Shown here piece by piece: positions 34,700 to 43,792 of a stretch of DNA of 64,000 nt. How positions within the stretch are numbered: the first letter of the stretch is position 1; each line of letters opens with the position of its first letter. Below the pieces are notes generated by a model that searched no databases, was not told the origin of the DNA, and saw only the letters and a list, made by a program, of their open reading frames with translations. The stretch comes from an uncultured Helicobacteraceae bacterium. GTDB taxonomy: Bacteria > Campylobacterota > Campylobacteria > Campylobacterales > Helicobacteraceae. Made by a program: the position numbers and the translations under genes. The stretch lies in NCBI GenBank assembly GCA_947588965.1, contig CANQAN010000009.1, forward strand, positions 16,895-80,894. The letters are read 5' to 3'.

Positions 34700-36106
34700 T
34701 CAAACTTTTTCCCACACACAACCTGCGGGAGTGTCCATAATTTCAATTCCTTGCAAACGTAATTCTTCGCGGATTTTATCGGCATTTTGAAAGTCTTTTG
34801 TTTTTTTATAATCAAGACGTTTTTGAATCAATTCTTCAATATAGGCACGTTGTGCGTCGCTCACGCCAAGTTTGAAATATGCAAAAGAATCTTTTAACCC
34901 AATCCCAAGAACTCTAGCGATAAGTGCTAAATTAGAGCGGATTTGTGGAATGATGTCCTTTTGTTTGGAATCCAATTTTTCATTTGCGGTATTGATAAAG
35001 TCGTCTAAGATACTTAGTGCTTTAGAGATGTTTAGGTCATCATTGAGAGCTTTGAGCAAATCATCTTTGAAAGAATCTGTGTTTGTCGCTTCGTTTTTAT
35101 CAGAGTGATGGGAAATGTCAAGACGCTTTTTGAGGCGATAGAGTCTGTCAAGACGCTTTTTGCTTGCAAGCAAATCCTCTTCAGAAAAGTTCAATCCACT
35201 GCGATAATGTGTGCTTAGAAGATAGAAACGCAACACTTCACCATCATAATGTTTGAGAGCATCTTTGATAAAAAAGCTGTTTCCAAGAGACTTTGCCATT
35301 TTTTCACCATTGATAGTGACAAAACCATTGTGTATCCAATATTTTGCAAGGATTTGTCCATCGGCACAGCGCGTCTGTGAAGCTTCATTTTCATGATGGG
35401 GGAAGATTAAATCTGCACCACCACCGTGGATGTCAATAGCATATTTTCCGCTCAAGGCTAAGTGTTCTTTGATCATTGCACTGCATTCAATATGCCAACC
35501 CGGACGCCCCTTGCCAAATGGGGATTCATAGCCAATATCCCCAACACCCTTGTAGCTTTTCCATAATGCAAAATCCTTGTGATCATGCTTTTGTTCGCTA
35601 TTTTGGATTCTGCTTTGCGATTCTGATTCTGCGATTCTTCCGCTTAGGATTCCATATTCTTTGTCTTTGCTGACAGAGAGATAAATGTCGCCATTTTGCG
35701 TTTGATAGGCAAAACCCTTGTCAAGCAATGTTTGAATCATTGCGCATATGCCCTCAAGGCTCTGCGTTGCCTTTGGCTCTATATCGGCGCGCTCTACGCC
35801 AAGCACAGACATTTCATCAAGATATCTTTGAGTGTAAGTGTGCGTGATTTCTTCAATGCTCTGATTGCTCTGCAGAGCTTTATTGATGATTTTATCATCA
35901 ATATCGGTGAAGTTTTTTACAAAAAGCACATGATAGCCATTTTCTCTAAAAACTCTGCGCAACAAATCAAAAACGATTGCGCTTCTTGCATGTCCTAAGT
36001 GTGAATCATCATAGACGGTGGGACCGCAGACATAAATGCGTACTTCATTGGGGATAATGGATTCAAATTTTACCTTTTCTCTCTTTTGGCTATCATAGAT
36101 GTGCAT
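34700..36106 (-). CDS. cysS: Cysteinyl-tRNA synthetase
   Basis: 468 residues, class I. Motifs: VCGPTVYDDSHLGHARSAI near 27-45 (HLGH variant of HIGH), GRPGWHIECSAM and HGGGADLIFPHHENE near 225-240 (zinc ligands), and GEKMAKSLGN near 268, a KMSKS variant with Ala for Ser. These substitutions are seen in active homologues. A -10-like TATACT lies 48 bases upstream on the minus strand. Confidence 0.96.
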   Translation of the reverse strand: MHIYDSQKREKVKFESIIPNEVRIYVCGPTVYDDSHLGHARSAIVFDLLRRVFRENGYHVLFVKNFTDIDDKIINKALQSNQSIEEITHTYTQRYLDEMSVLGVERADIEPKATQSLEGICAMIQTLLDKGFAYQTQNGDIYLSVSKDKEYGILSGRIAESESQSRIQNSEQKHDHKDFALWKSYKGVGDIGYESPFGKGRPGWHIECSAMIKEHLALSGKYAIDIHGGGADLIFPHHENEASQTRCADGQILAKYWIHNGFVTINGEKMAKSLGNSFFIKDALKHYDGEVLRFYLLSTHYRSGLNFSEEDLLASKKRLDRLYRLKKRLDISHHSDKNEATNTDSFKDDLLKALNDDLNISKALSILDDFINTANEKLDSKQKDIIPQIRSNLALIARVLGIGLKDSFAYFKLGVSDAQRAYIEELIQKRLDYKKTKDFQNADKIREELRLQGIEIMDTPAGCVWEKV

Positions 36107-36153
36107 TATGGCTCCAAATAAACTTGTTTTTGTGAAAATTTTGAAAGACTAGA

Positions 36154-36159
36154 AGTATA
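36154..36159 (-). promoter_or_regulatory. Extended -10 promoter for cysS
   Basis: The minus strand reads TTTTGCTATACTTC: TATACT with TGC directly before it, 48 bases upstream of the cysS ATG, in AT-rich sequence. Confidence 0.55.
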
Positions 36160-36246
36160 GCAAAATTTATAAAAAATTCTAATTTTTCACTTATGACTTC
36201 TTTTGTAAATGGTTTCTATAAAGATTTATTGTAGATTTATGGATTT

Positions 36247-36289
36247 GCGCGTAAGCATTGCAGAATCCTTGCGGATTCCGCTTATGCGC
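36247..36289 (-). terminator. Long hairpin spanning the stop codon of the EF-hand gene
   Basis: Outer stem of 10 bp (GCGCGTAAGC / GCTTATGCGC, one G-T) and inner stem of 6 bp (GAATCC / GGATTC) around a TTGC loop. The outer right arm contains the stop codon of the minus-strand gene. No U-run follows, so it may act as an RNA 3'-end stabiliser or weak terminator. Confidence 0.45.
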
Positions 36290-37904
36290 TTAAGAGTTTT
36301 TGGATGGAATCGCTTAAAAAAGATTCTTTGAAAGCACTCTGTCGAGAATGAAATTGTCCAAACAAGAAACGATTGAGATCTTGATATTGTTGCATTAATA
36401 GAGAATCTCCTAAGTCTCTGTGATTTTTATCGTTAGAATCTGTTGTTTCTATCGCATTGAAACTACTTTCTAGCTTGACCCACATTTGTGAAACCTCTAA
36501 GCTAACACCATTATTAGCACTTTTCAAAGAGCTAAAACTCATGGAAATATTCACTTCAAGGCTAGAAAATTGCGCGAAATTAAGATTGCTATTTTCTAGG
36601 ATTCCACCAAGGATTCCATTGGGACTAAAGATTCCGTTAAGAGTGCCACTCATTTGAGAGGAGAATTGACTTGAGAAATTTGCTTCAAACCCTCTGTAAG
36701 CTTTACCTGCAAGGATTTGTGCGACACTTTGATGACCTGAAAGAATTGCATCGTTTTGTGCTTGATTTTGTAGGGATTCCTCTTTGATTTTTTCAGAGAC
36801 AAGATCGATATGATGAATCTCTCCGCTCTTACCATTATCATAGAGGAAATCTGCTGTTTTTTGCTTGATTCCAAGCAAAGCGCCATTTGAGCCTTTCATT
36901 AATTCTTTACTCTCTTCGGCATTGAGGTAGATGACGCCGATTCCCTTTTCTCCAAGTCCTACGAGCTGTCCCTCTCCATTAGCATCGGGAACCCAGATTC
37001 TGAGTTTGTCATAGATGGGATCTTCTCTGTCAATCTTGCCGTCTTTGTTGGCATCGTATTGACTTAAATCTTTGAATCCATCTCCGCTTTGTGTGCCAAA
37101 AAGCTCATTGCCATCATTAATCTTCCCATCGCCATTTTTGTCAAGCGCTAAAAATCCAGAACCCTCTTTGAGTGTAGAGATTTGATCGGGTGTACCATCG
37201 CTGTCTAAGTCAAAATGCATTTTTGTGTCACTGAGCTCTGTCCCACTTCCCTCATAGTCAATCACGAGGGGATCAACGACTTTAGAGTTTGAAGAAGATT
37301 GTGTGTTGCTTTGTGTGCTTCCCTGTGTGCTTGAGTTGAATTGTAAGTTTTGCATAAAGCTTTGTGAGATTTCAATATTCACATCCAGCTGTCTTACTGT
37401 CCCATCGTTTGCTACAATTGACCCATGCATAGAGAGTCGTAGTGTTTGAGAAAATCCTTGAGATAGGACGATTCCAGCTCCTAACTCCTTTTGTTGTAAT
37501 TGGGCATCCACAACATCCAAGAAAGATTCAATGCTAAAACTTCCATTTTGTACTCCGCGAGAGCTTTTGTTGGAATGACTGAAGAGATTTTCCCATACCT
37601 CAAGCATCTCCTCTTTAACTTCAGCGACCTTTTCCATAGCCTTGTTGAGGATATTTTTTTGAAAATCACTCAAACGATCATTGAGTAATGACGTACTAGA
37701 GAGAACGCTTGAAGTTTCTCTTTTTCCATTCTCATCAATTGTAGATTGTGGAACACTATTTGCTTCACCATTTGTAATCTCTTCTCTAGCAACTTCGTTA
37801 GCGGCTTGTAAGTTTGAACTCAATTGCGTGGTGGCATATGAGACACTTGATTGCTGAAAAGTTTGCAAGGAAGAGAAACTTGCACCTGTTTGCATTGCTT
37901 GCAT
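36282..37904 (-). CDS. Large EF-hand protein, probably of the flagellar regulon
   Basis: 540 residues, no signal peptide or membrane helix. The N-terminal 110 residues are Ser/Gln-rich and helical. Residues about 120-190 and 440-500 are alternating hydrophobic, beta-like. The centre (about 215-335) holds three Ca-binding loops: DLDSDGTPDQIS at 232, DKNGDGKINDGNE at 255 and DANKDGKIDRED at 284, followed by LRIWVPDANGEGQLVGLGE. Similar central modules occur in other proteobacterial proteins of unknown function. AAGGAG precedes the ATG, and a sigma-28-like site lies upstream. Function unknown. Confidence 0.85.
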   Translation of the reverse strand: MQAMQTGASFSSLQTFQQSSVSYATTQLSSNLQAANEVAREEITNGEANSVPQSTIDENGKRETSSVLSSTSLLNDRLSDFQKNILNKAMEKVAEVKEEMLEVWENLFSHSNKSSRGVQNGSFSIESFLDVVDAQLQQKELGAGIVLSQGFSQTLRLSMHGSIVANDGTVRQLDVNIEISQSFMQNLQFNSSTQGSTQSNTQSSSNSKVVDPLVIDYEGSGTELSDTKMHFDLDSDGTPDQISTLKEGSGFLALDKNGDGKINDGNELFGTQSGDGFKDLSQYDANKDGKIDREDPIYDKLRIWVPDANGEGQLVGLGEKGIGVIYLNAEESKELMKGSNGALLGIKQKTADFLYDNGKSGEIHHIDLVSEKIKEESLQNQAQNDAILSGHQSVAQILAGKAYRGFEANFSSQFSSQMSGTLNGIFSPNGILGGILENSNLNFAQFSSLEVNISMSFSSLKSANNGVSLEVSQMWVKLESSFNAIETTDSNDKNHRDLGDSLLMQQYQDLNRFLFGQFHSRQSAFKESFLSDSIQKLLSA

Positions 37905-37938
37905 TTTCTACTCCTTTTGTTTAATGATAACACTTGCT

Positions 37939-37965
37939 ATATCGGCATATTTTTTCAAAAATAAA
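37939..37965 (-). promoter_or_regulatory. Sigma-28 (FliA)-like promoter upstream of the EF-hand gene
   Basis: On the minus strand GCCGATAT matches the FliA -10 (GCCGATAA) at 7 of 8 bases. Fifteen bases upstream is TTTA, a weak -35. It lies 35 bases before the ATG. Confidence 0.5.
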
Positions 37966-38047
37966 GATGTGTGTTGTAATTAGAAAAATTAAAGTTATAT
38001 AAACCCATTCATATAAGTGTGTAATTTTATGTTAAGTTCATTTTAGG

Positions 38048-38053
38048 TAGAAT
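38048..38053 (+). promoter_or_regulatory. Putative promoter -10 for gdhA
   Basis: TAGAAT 39 bases before the gdhA ATG, divergent from the EF-hand gene promoter about 85 bases away. Confidence 0.4.
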
Positions 38054-38092
38054 CCCGGATACAAAACTATTCCAAAATCAAGGAGATGTGAA

Positions 38093-39445
38093 ATGTCTTA
38101 TGCGCAACAAGTTATCCAGAGGGTCCAGAGTATTTATCCTGAGCAAGCAGAGTTTCATCAAGCTGTCAAAGAAGTGTTGGAATCCATTGAACCTGCATTG
38201 CAAAAAGATAAGAAATATCAATCTCACAAGGTTTTAGAGAGAATTGTCATTCCAGAGCGACAGATCAATTTTCGCGTTACTTGGGAAGATGATAAAGGAG
38301 AGATTCAGATTAATCGTGGTTATCGCATAGAATTTAGCTCATTGCTTGGTCCCTATAAAGGCGGTTTGAGATTTCATCCTAGCGTTACAGAGAGTATCAT
38401 TAAGTTTTTAGGATTTGAACAAATATTCAAAAATGCTCTCACAGGCTTAGCAATGGGTGGAGGAAAGGGCGGAAGCGACTTTGATCCTAAGGGCAAGAGC
38501 GATCGCGAAATTATGCGCTTCTGTCAAGCGTTTATGAATGAATTGTTCCGACATATCGGAGCGCATACAGATGTTCCTGCAGGTGATATTGGTGTTGGCG
38601 GACGCGAGATTGGCTATTTGTTTGGGCAGTATAAAAAACTAAAGAATCGCTATGATGGCGTTTTGACAGGAAAGTCATTGCTGTGGGGTGGTAGCTTGGT
38701 GCGTACAGAAGCCACAGGATATGGAAGTGTTTATTTCGCACAAGAGATGTTGTCTCATAGCAATTTTGGTGGATTAGAGGGAAAAGTCTGTTTGGTCTCT
38801 GGAAGTGGAAATGTGGCCATTTACACAGTGGAAAAACTTCAACAATTAGGGGCTAAGCCCGTGACAATTAGTGATTCTAGGGGAATGATTTATGATGAGA
38901 GTGGAATTGACTTAGATTTACTTAAAGAGATTAAGGAAGTTAAACGCGAGAGCTTGGAATTGTATGCTAAGGAACGCAAGAGTGCAAAATGGACAAGCAT
39001 AAAAGATTATCCCAAAGATCACAATCCCTTGTGGGCGATTCCAGCCTTTGCGGCCTTTCCAAGTGCGACACAAAATGAACTCAATGCAAAAGACGCGGAA
39101 AATCTCTTAAAAAATGGTTGCAAATGTGTCAGTGAGGGTGCAAATATGCCATCAACAGTAGAAGCTGTACATAAATTCTTAGATGCGAAAATCTGCTATG
39201 GTCCGGGCAAAGCAGCAAATGCGGGAGGTGTTGCGACAAGTGGGCTTGAAATGAGTCAAAATGCTGCGATGATAGCTTGGACTTTTGAAGAAGTGGATAG
39301 AAAACTCCATCAGATTATGAGGGACATTTACGCAAATGCAAGTGAAACAGCAAAGGAATTTGGTGATCCTACAAATTTGGTTCTTGGAGCAAATATCGCG
39401 GGATTCAGAAAAGTTGCCAATGCAATGATTGAGCAAGGATTATAA
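38093..39445 (+). CDS. gdhA: NADP-type glutamate dehydrogenase
   Basis: 450 residues. The catalytic segment LGPYKGGLRFHPSV near 87 and GLAMGGGKGGSDFDPKG near 122 (catalytic Lys) mark the family; VSGSGNVAIYTVEKLQQLG near 237 is the nucleotide-binding loop. Length and the motif spacing fit the hexameric biosynthetic enzyme, which forms glutamate from 2-oxoglutarate and ammonia. AAGGAG precedes the ATG. A hairpin lies about 165 bases past the stop. Confidence 0.97.
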   Translation: MSYAQQVIQRVQSIYPEQAEFHQAVKEVLESIEPALQKDKKYQSHKVLERIVIPERQINFRVTWEDDKGEIQINRGYRIEFSSLLGPYKGGLRFHPSVTESIIKFLGFEQIFKNALTGLAMGGGKGGSDFDPKGKSDREIMRFCQAFMNELFRHIGAHTDVPAGDIGVGGREIGYLFGQYKKLKNRYDGVLTGKSLLWGGSLVRTEATGYGSVYFAQEMLSHSNFGGLEGKVCLVSGSGNVAIYTVEKLQQLGAKPVTISDSRGMIYDESGIDLDLLKEIKEVKRESLELYAKERKSAKWTSIKDYPKDHNPLWAIPAFAAFPSATQNELNAKDAENLLKNGCKCVSEGANMPSTVEAVHKFLDAKICYGPGKAANAGGVATSGLEMSQNAAMIAWTFEEVDRKLHQIMRDIYANASETAKEFGDPTNLVLGANIAGFRKVANAMIEQGL

Positions 39446-39608
39446 GCAAAATGAATGTGAATTGAAATCGGAGGAATGAAAGTTTCTCTTGATTTCAGAA
39501 ATTCTAGAGGTTACAGATTAAAGAATGTGAAGTCCTCAATACCATAGAAAGATTAAAAAGTCGGACACTCTATAGAATCTCACATCAAGCTATAAAATTA
39601 AAGGATGC

Positions 39609-39635
39609 CCACACAGCCCTCAAGCTGTGGGTTTT
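39609..39635 (+). terminator. Hairpin terminator between gdhA and the YjfB-like gene
   Basis: An 8-bp stem (CC, bulged A, CACAGC / GCTGTGGG) with loop CCTCAA, then TTTT on the plus strand. It likely ends gdhA transcription, and it also lies just past the stop of the convergent YjfB-like gene. Confidence 0.55.
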
Positions 39636-39639
39636 AGAG

Positions 39640-39846
39640 TTAAGCCATAATATCCAATGTGCCTGTTGTAGAAGTTTGCGTTGGTTGTGCAGTTTGACTT
39701 GGTGTTTGTGTCTGCAAATTACTCTGTGTGTCTTGCATTCCATTAATGATTGAGCTCATTATGGTTTTCTCACTCTCTATTGCTTTCTTTAAAACACTCA
39801 AGTTTCCGCCTGTCGCAACTGCGCTACTGTCAATCCCAGAAACCAT
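39640..39846 (-). CDS. YjfB-type putative motility protein
   Basis: 68 residues: MVSGIDSSAVATGGNLSVLKKAIESEK at the start, a helix, a Gln/Thr/Pro-rich linker, and GTLDIMA at the end. The small size, central LKKAxE helix and NxDI-like C-terminus fit the YjfB motility family, small proteins of unknown role that co-occur with flagellar genes. AAGGAG precedes the ATG. A FliA-like promoter lies upstream, which supports the assignment independently. Confidence 0.7.
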   Translation of the reverse strand: MVSGIDSSAVATGGNLSVLKKAIESEKTIMSSIINGMQDTQSNLQTQTPSQTAQPTQTSTTGTLDIMA

Positions 39847-39922
39847 ACAGACTCCTTTCTCGTTCCGTTTGTAATTCCTAAAGAATGAAGTTTATTCCAA
39901 AAATTGAGGAATTACAGAAAAT

Positions 39923-39948
39923 ATATCGGCAATTTTCAAAAACACTTA
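39923..39948 (-). promoter_or_regulatory. Sigma-28 (FliA)-like promoter upstream of the YjfB-type gene
   Basis: On the minus strand TAAG, 14 bases, then GCCGATAT. The -10 element matches the FliA consensus at 7 of 8 positions and the -35 at 3 of 4. It lies 77 bases before the ATG. Confidence 0.6.
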
Positions 39949-40000
39949 AGATGAAAGTTAAACAAATTGAAAATCTTTAATAATATTTTTGATAAAATGC

Positions 40001-40006
40001 TATACA
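40001..40006 (+). promoter_or_regulatory. Extended -10 promoter for the AsmA-like gene
   Basis: TATACA with TGC directly upstream, 25 bases before the ATG at 40031. Confidence 0.45.
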
Positions 40007-40030
40007 TTATATCGTCTCAAAGGTGTGTTT

Positions 40031-42577
40031 ATGAAAAAAATCTTAAAAATATTGGGGGGACTTTTTGTTGGATTGATTTTGATTTGTGGTGGTATATTCA
40101 CGTGGTTGTTTTCTGATAGCGGAAATGCCTTTTTGAGAGACAAAATCACACAAATCGCAAACGAAAAAGCTCCCATAGGTTTGGAATTTACGCATTTTAA
40201 GCTTGGCTTTAATTCCTATGCATTTGCCATAACAGACAAACAAAAATCGCAGATTGCTTTGAGTGGTGATTATTCTCTATTGACTCTCAATACACAAGCT
40301 AAGATTAATGCAGCCATTAAGGACTTGAATCTTTATGAAAGTCTCATTGGCATTAAACTTAATGGGGGACTCAATGTCAATGGTGATGTGGTTAAAGATG
40401 GTGGCAAACTTGTCATAAAAGCAGACATGAATGCTTTTGACAGCAATGTTCATGCCGATGTTGATTTGGACGATTATAAGCCCAAACGCCTGTTTTTAAG
40501 TAGTAAAGAGGGGATTAACCTAGAATCTCTCCTTACATTTTTGAATCAGCCAAAATACGCAAAGGGTAGAATCCTGCTTGATGCGGATTTAGACATTTCA
40601 AATCTCAATGCGCCAAGTGGGGGATTCCAAATTGCTTCCAATGCGATTTCCCCTAATGTGTCCTTGCTTAAACAATCTTATGGCTTGAATCTCCCTAAAG
40701 ATGCGATTAAATTAGCTATTGATGGAAAGGCTCAAGGCGAAAGCATTATTGTTGCATTGCTTGCAAATTCTAGTTATTTGAATCTCACTTCTAAGGATTT
40801 GAAGTCCAATATCAAAGACTTTGCGACAAATGGAAATATCGGATTGCAAATACAAAATATCGGAGTGAATGATTTTGCACTCAAAACACCGCTTAGGGCA
40901 GATATTGCGCTCAAATCTAGCAAGATTACAGACCAAGAGGCGACTTTAGCTTTGAATCTCGTAAGCAACCCGATTTTAGCGCACATTATCATGCCAAACT
41001 ACACACCACAGAGCGTTCAAGTGAATGCAAAAGACTTGAATCTGCAAGAACTCCTTGCTTTTGCGGCTAATTATATGGATGTGAAATCCTACGAGATGCA
41101 AGGAGCCTTGAATCTTAACGCAACAGCGGATAAAATCAATCTCGCAAACTTAAGTTATGCACTTAAAGCGCAACTTAATACACAAATCAATTCCTTCAAA
41201 TATCAAGGATTGCAAATTGCGCAAAATAACTTCTTTAATGCCGATATTAACGGAGATTCCAAGTCATTAAAGATTCAAGCTAAGAGCGATTTGTTTGATT
41301 CTAACCTCAATGCTAATGCGCTTTTAAAGAATAACACTCCAGAGAGTGTGCAGGTGGATTTAGCAAATCTGAATCTCCAAAAACTCTCTAAAATCTTTGC
41401 TGCCAATGCGCAAGGTTCTTTGAATGCTAAGGCGGATTTGAAAAATTTTAAGGATTCTAGCTTTGATGGCATTTTTGAAGTGCAATCGCAAAACATCTCT
41501 CTTGATAAAAAGACACTCAATGCCCTAAGTGGAATGAATTTTAAAAATGATCTTTCCTTTGCTCTTAATGGCAATGGAAAGTTTAGTAATGGCGATGGAA
41601 GTGCAAATTTAACGCTCAATGGGCAGGACATTCAAGCAGAAATCAAAAACGCAAAAATCAATCTCAAAAACGAAAATTATTCTGCAGACTTTTTGTTAAG
41701 CACACCAGAAATTGCAAAGATCAATCCCCTAGACTTCAAACTCAAGGGTGCATTGACACTTAATGGAGATGTGGCATTTGCAAACAAAAAGCCCAATCTG
41801 TCTCTCCACAACAGGGACTTTGGGCAATTAGATCTTGCGCTTAAGGATGAAAAGCTCGTTATTGAAGGGGCGGAATTGGATATGAAGAAAATCGCCACTT
41901 TCATTGATAATGATAAAATCGTCAAAGGCGGTCAGGCAAATCTCAATACAAATTTAGTGATTAAAGGAACAGACGCAAAAAGCATTGTACATAATTTGAA
42001 TGGAATCGTGGATTTAGATGTGCGCAATTTGGAGATTTATAGCATTGATATTGATGCCCTTGCAAGAAGCTATGAGAGCGCAAATAGCGTGAATTTACTT
42101 GATGTTGGCGCATTTGTTTTAGCGGGACCTTTGGGTGTCGCGGCGACAAAGGGAGCAGATGTCTCTAAGCTTGGACTTAATGCACTTGTGGAGTCCAAAA
42201 GTGTGATTAAGGATTTCAAGGCGCAATTTAATCTCAAAAATGGTGTTGCAAAAGCAGAAGATGTCGCTCTTGTAACGGGTAAAAGTAGAATCGCAGCCAT
42301 TGGAGCGATTAATCTCAATAATAATGCGTTTGAAGAATTTGCTGTGGGGATTTTGGATGATAAAGATTGTGCCAAATATTCACAAAAAATCAAGGGAACA
42401 TTGAGTAATCCAAAGATTGAAATCTCACAAACGACAATCAAAACAGCAGTTAATCTTGCAAATTCCCTTTTAGGAAAGCTCAAAAAGGGTTCAAAAATCG
42501 TCACAGAGCCAATTGTCGGAAAAAGTGAAGAGTGTAAGCCCTTCTATCAAGGCTCTGTGAAACATCCTAGCAATTAA
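40031..42577 (+). CDS. AsmA-like (TamB-related) large envelope protein
   Basis: 848 residues with one N-terminal membrane segment (about 5-27) and a long repetitive beta-rich body of alternating hydrophobic residues (many NLNA, DLN and ALxGNGK-type units), ending with a conserved AsmA-like part (ALARSYESANSVNLLDVGAFVLAGPLG, FKAQFNLKNGVAKAEDVALVTGKSRIAAIGAINL). AsmA-family proteins bridge the periplasm and are thought to pass phospholipids. ATG 40031 is chosen because it begins the signal-anchor (MKKILKILGG). Confidence 0.82.
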   Translation: MKKILKILGGLFVGLILICGGIFTWLFSDSGNAFLRDKITQIANEKAPIGLEFTHFKLGFNSYAFAITDKQKSQIALSGDYSLLTLNTQAKINAAIKDLNLYESLIGIKLNGGLNVNGDVVKDGGKLVIKADMNAFDSNVHADVDLDDYKPKRLFLSSKEGINLESLLTFLNQPKYAKGRILLDADLDISNLNAPSGGFQIASNAISPNVSLLKQSYGLNLPKDAIKLAIDGKAQGESIIVALLANSSYLNLTSKDLKSNIKDFATNGNIGLQIQNIGVNDFALKTPLRADIALKSSKITDQEATLALNLVSNPILAHIIMPNYTPQSVQVNAKDLNLQELLAFAANYMDVKSYEMQGALNLNATADKINLANLSYALKAQLNTQINSFKYQGLQIAQNNFFNADINGDSKSLKIQAKSDLFDSNLNANALLKNNTPESVQVDLANLNLQKLSKIFAANAQGSLNAKADLKNFKDSSFDGIFEVQSQNISLDKKTLNALSGMNFKNDLSFALNGNGKFSNGDGSANLTLNGQDIQAEIKNAKINLKNENYSADFLLSTPEIAKINPLDFKLKGALTLNGDVAFANKKPNLSLHNRDFGQLDLALKDEKLVIEGAELDMKKIATFIDNDKIVKGGQANLNTNLVIKGTDAKSIVHNLNGIVDLDVRNLEIYSIDIDALARSYESANSVNLLDVGAFVLAGPLGVAATKGADVSKLGLNALVESKSVIKDFKAQFNLKNGVAKAEDVALVTGKSRIAAIGAINLNNNAFEEFAVGILDDKDCAKYSQKIKGTLSNPKIEISQTTIKTAVNLANSLLGKLKKGSKIVTEPIVGKSEECKPFYQGSVKHPSN

Positions 42578-42585
42578 GGGTTGCT

Positions 42586-43344
42586 ATGCGTCTGATTTCA
42601 TGGAATGTCAATGGGCTTCGTGCGTGTATGAATAAAGGTTTTGGGGATTTTTTTGCGGCAAGTTGTGCTGATGTGTTTTGCATACAAGAATCCAAAATGC
42701 AAAAAGAACAAGCAGAATTTAAATTTGATGGCTATAGGGAGTATTGGAATAGCGCGGAGAAAAAGGGCTATTCGGGAGTGGTGATTTTTAGCAAGAAAGA
42801 GCCTCTAAGCGTGCAAAGTGATATGGGAATCGCTCATCATGACAAGGAAGGACGCATACTCACTGCAGAATATGAGGAATTTTATCTTGTCAATGTCTAT
42901 ACGCCAAACTCCAAACGTGAATTAGAGAGGCTCACATATCGCATGGAATGGGAAGATGACTTCAGAAAATTTCTTAAAAAATTAGAATCCAAAAAGCCTG
43001 TGGTTGTCTGTGGCGATCTTAATGTCGCGCACAAGGAAATTGATCTCAAAAATCCTAAGACAAATCGTAGAAATGCAGGTTTCACCGATGAAGAGCGTGA
43101 AAAAATGACACAACTTTTAGAAGCGGGGTTTGTGGATACTTTTCGGCATTTTTATCCTCACTTAGAGGGGGCTTACAGCTGGTGGAGTTATATGGGAAAC
43201 GCCCGTGCGAACAATACGGGTTGGCGGATTGATTATTTTCTTTGCTCTAAAATTTTAGAATCTAAACTCAAAAGTGCGCAAATCTACTCCGAGATTTTGG
43301 GAAGTGATCACTGTCCTGTAGGGTTAGAGATCGATGTGCATTGA
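42586..43344 (+). CDS. xthA: Exodeoxyribonuclease III / AP endonuclease
   Basis: 252 residues of the EEP superfamily: ISWNVNGLRACMNKGF at the N-terminus, FCIQESKMQKEQAEF with the catalytic Glu near 34, VVCGDLNVAHKEIDLKNPK near 145, and GSDHCPVGLEID at the end. It nicks DNA at abasic sites and degrades 3' ends in base-excision repair. Eight bases follow the AsmA-like stop. The stop overlaps ybeY by 11 bases. Confidence 0.95.
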   Translation: MRLISWNVNGLRACMNKGFGDFFAASCADVFCIQESKMQKEQAEFKFDGYREYWNSAEKKGYSGVVIFSKKEPLSVQSDMGIAHHDKEGRILTAEYEEFYLVNVYTPNSKRELERLTYRMEWEDDFRKFLKKLESKKPVVVCGDLNVAHKEIDLKNPKTNRRNAGFTDEEREKMTQLLEAGFVDTFRHFYPHLEGAYSWWSYMGNARANNTGWRIDYFLCSKILESKLKSAQIYSEILGSDHCPVGLEIDVH

Positions 43345-43792
43345 TTGGCAAAACAAAACAGATTTTGAGATAGCAGACACATTTTTGGAGCTTTTGGAAT
43401 CCATTTTAGAATCCGTTTTACAACATTTGCATTTGAGCCCAAAGGGATGTGAATTGTTGCTTGTCAATAATGCAGAAATTGCAGGACTTAATGCACAATT
43501 TCGTGGGATTGAGGAGGCTACTGATGTTTTGTCTTTTCCCTTAGATGCGCATTTTGCGCCGATTTTAGGCAGTATTGTGATTTCTGTAGAATATGCAAGA
43601 CAAGTGAGTTCTAGCCTGAAGCATTCCTTAGAAGATGAGATTGCACTTCTCTTTATCCATGGACTCTTGCATTTGTTAGGATTTGATCATGAGCGTGATA
43701 ATGGAGAACAGCGCAATCTAGAAGCACAATTAGTTTTGCAATTTTCTTTGCCTCATAGCTTGATTGTGCGCAATGGAGAGGAAAAATGCTAG
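43334..43792 (+). CDS. ybeY: Endoribonuclease YbeY
   Basis: 152 residues with the zinc-binding signature HGLLHLLGFDH near 115, and TDVLSFPL near 60. It takes part in 16S rRNA 3' maturation and ribosome quality control. The ATG lies within the 3' end of xthA, and its end overlaps the DUF457 gene, so it is probably translationally coupled to both. Confidence 0.94.
   Translation: MCIDWQNKTDFEIADTFLELLESILESVLQHLHLSPKGCELLLVNNAEIAGLNAQFRGIEEATDVLSFPLDAHFAPILGSIVISVEYARQVSSSLKHSLEDEIALLFIHGLLHLLGFDHERDNGEQRNLEAQLVLQFSLPHSLIVRNGEEKC

Noticed and set aside
35290..35320. KMAKS in cysS as a defective KMSKS motif
   Set aside because: Conservative Ser-to-Ala change with the rest of the motif and zinc site intact; I regard it as a normal variant.
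39476..39547. 23-codon frame after gdhA preceded by GGAGGA
   Set aside because: The Shine-Dalgarno sequence is only about one base from the ATG, too close, and there is no supporting homology; it lies in the gdhA trailer before a terminator.
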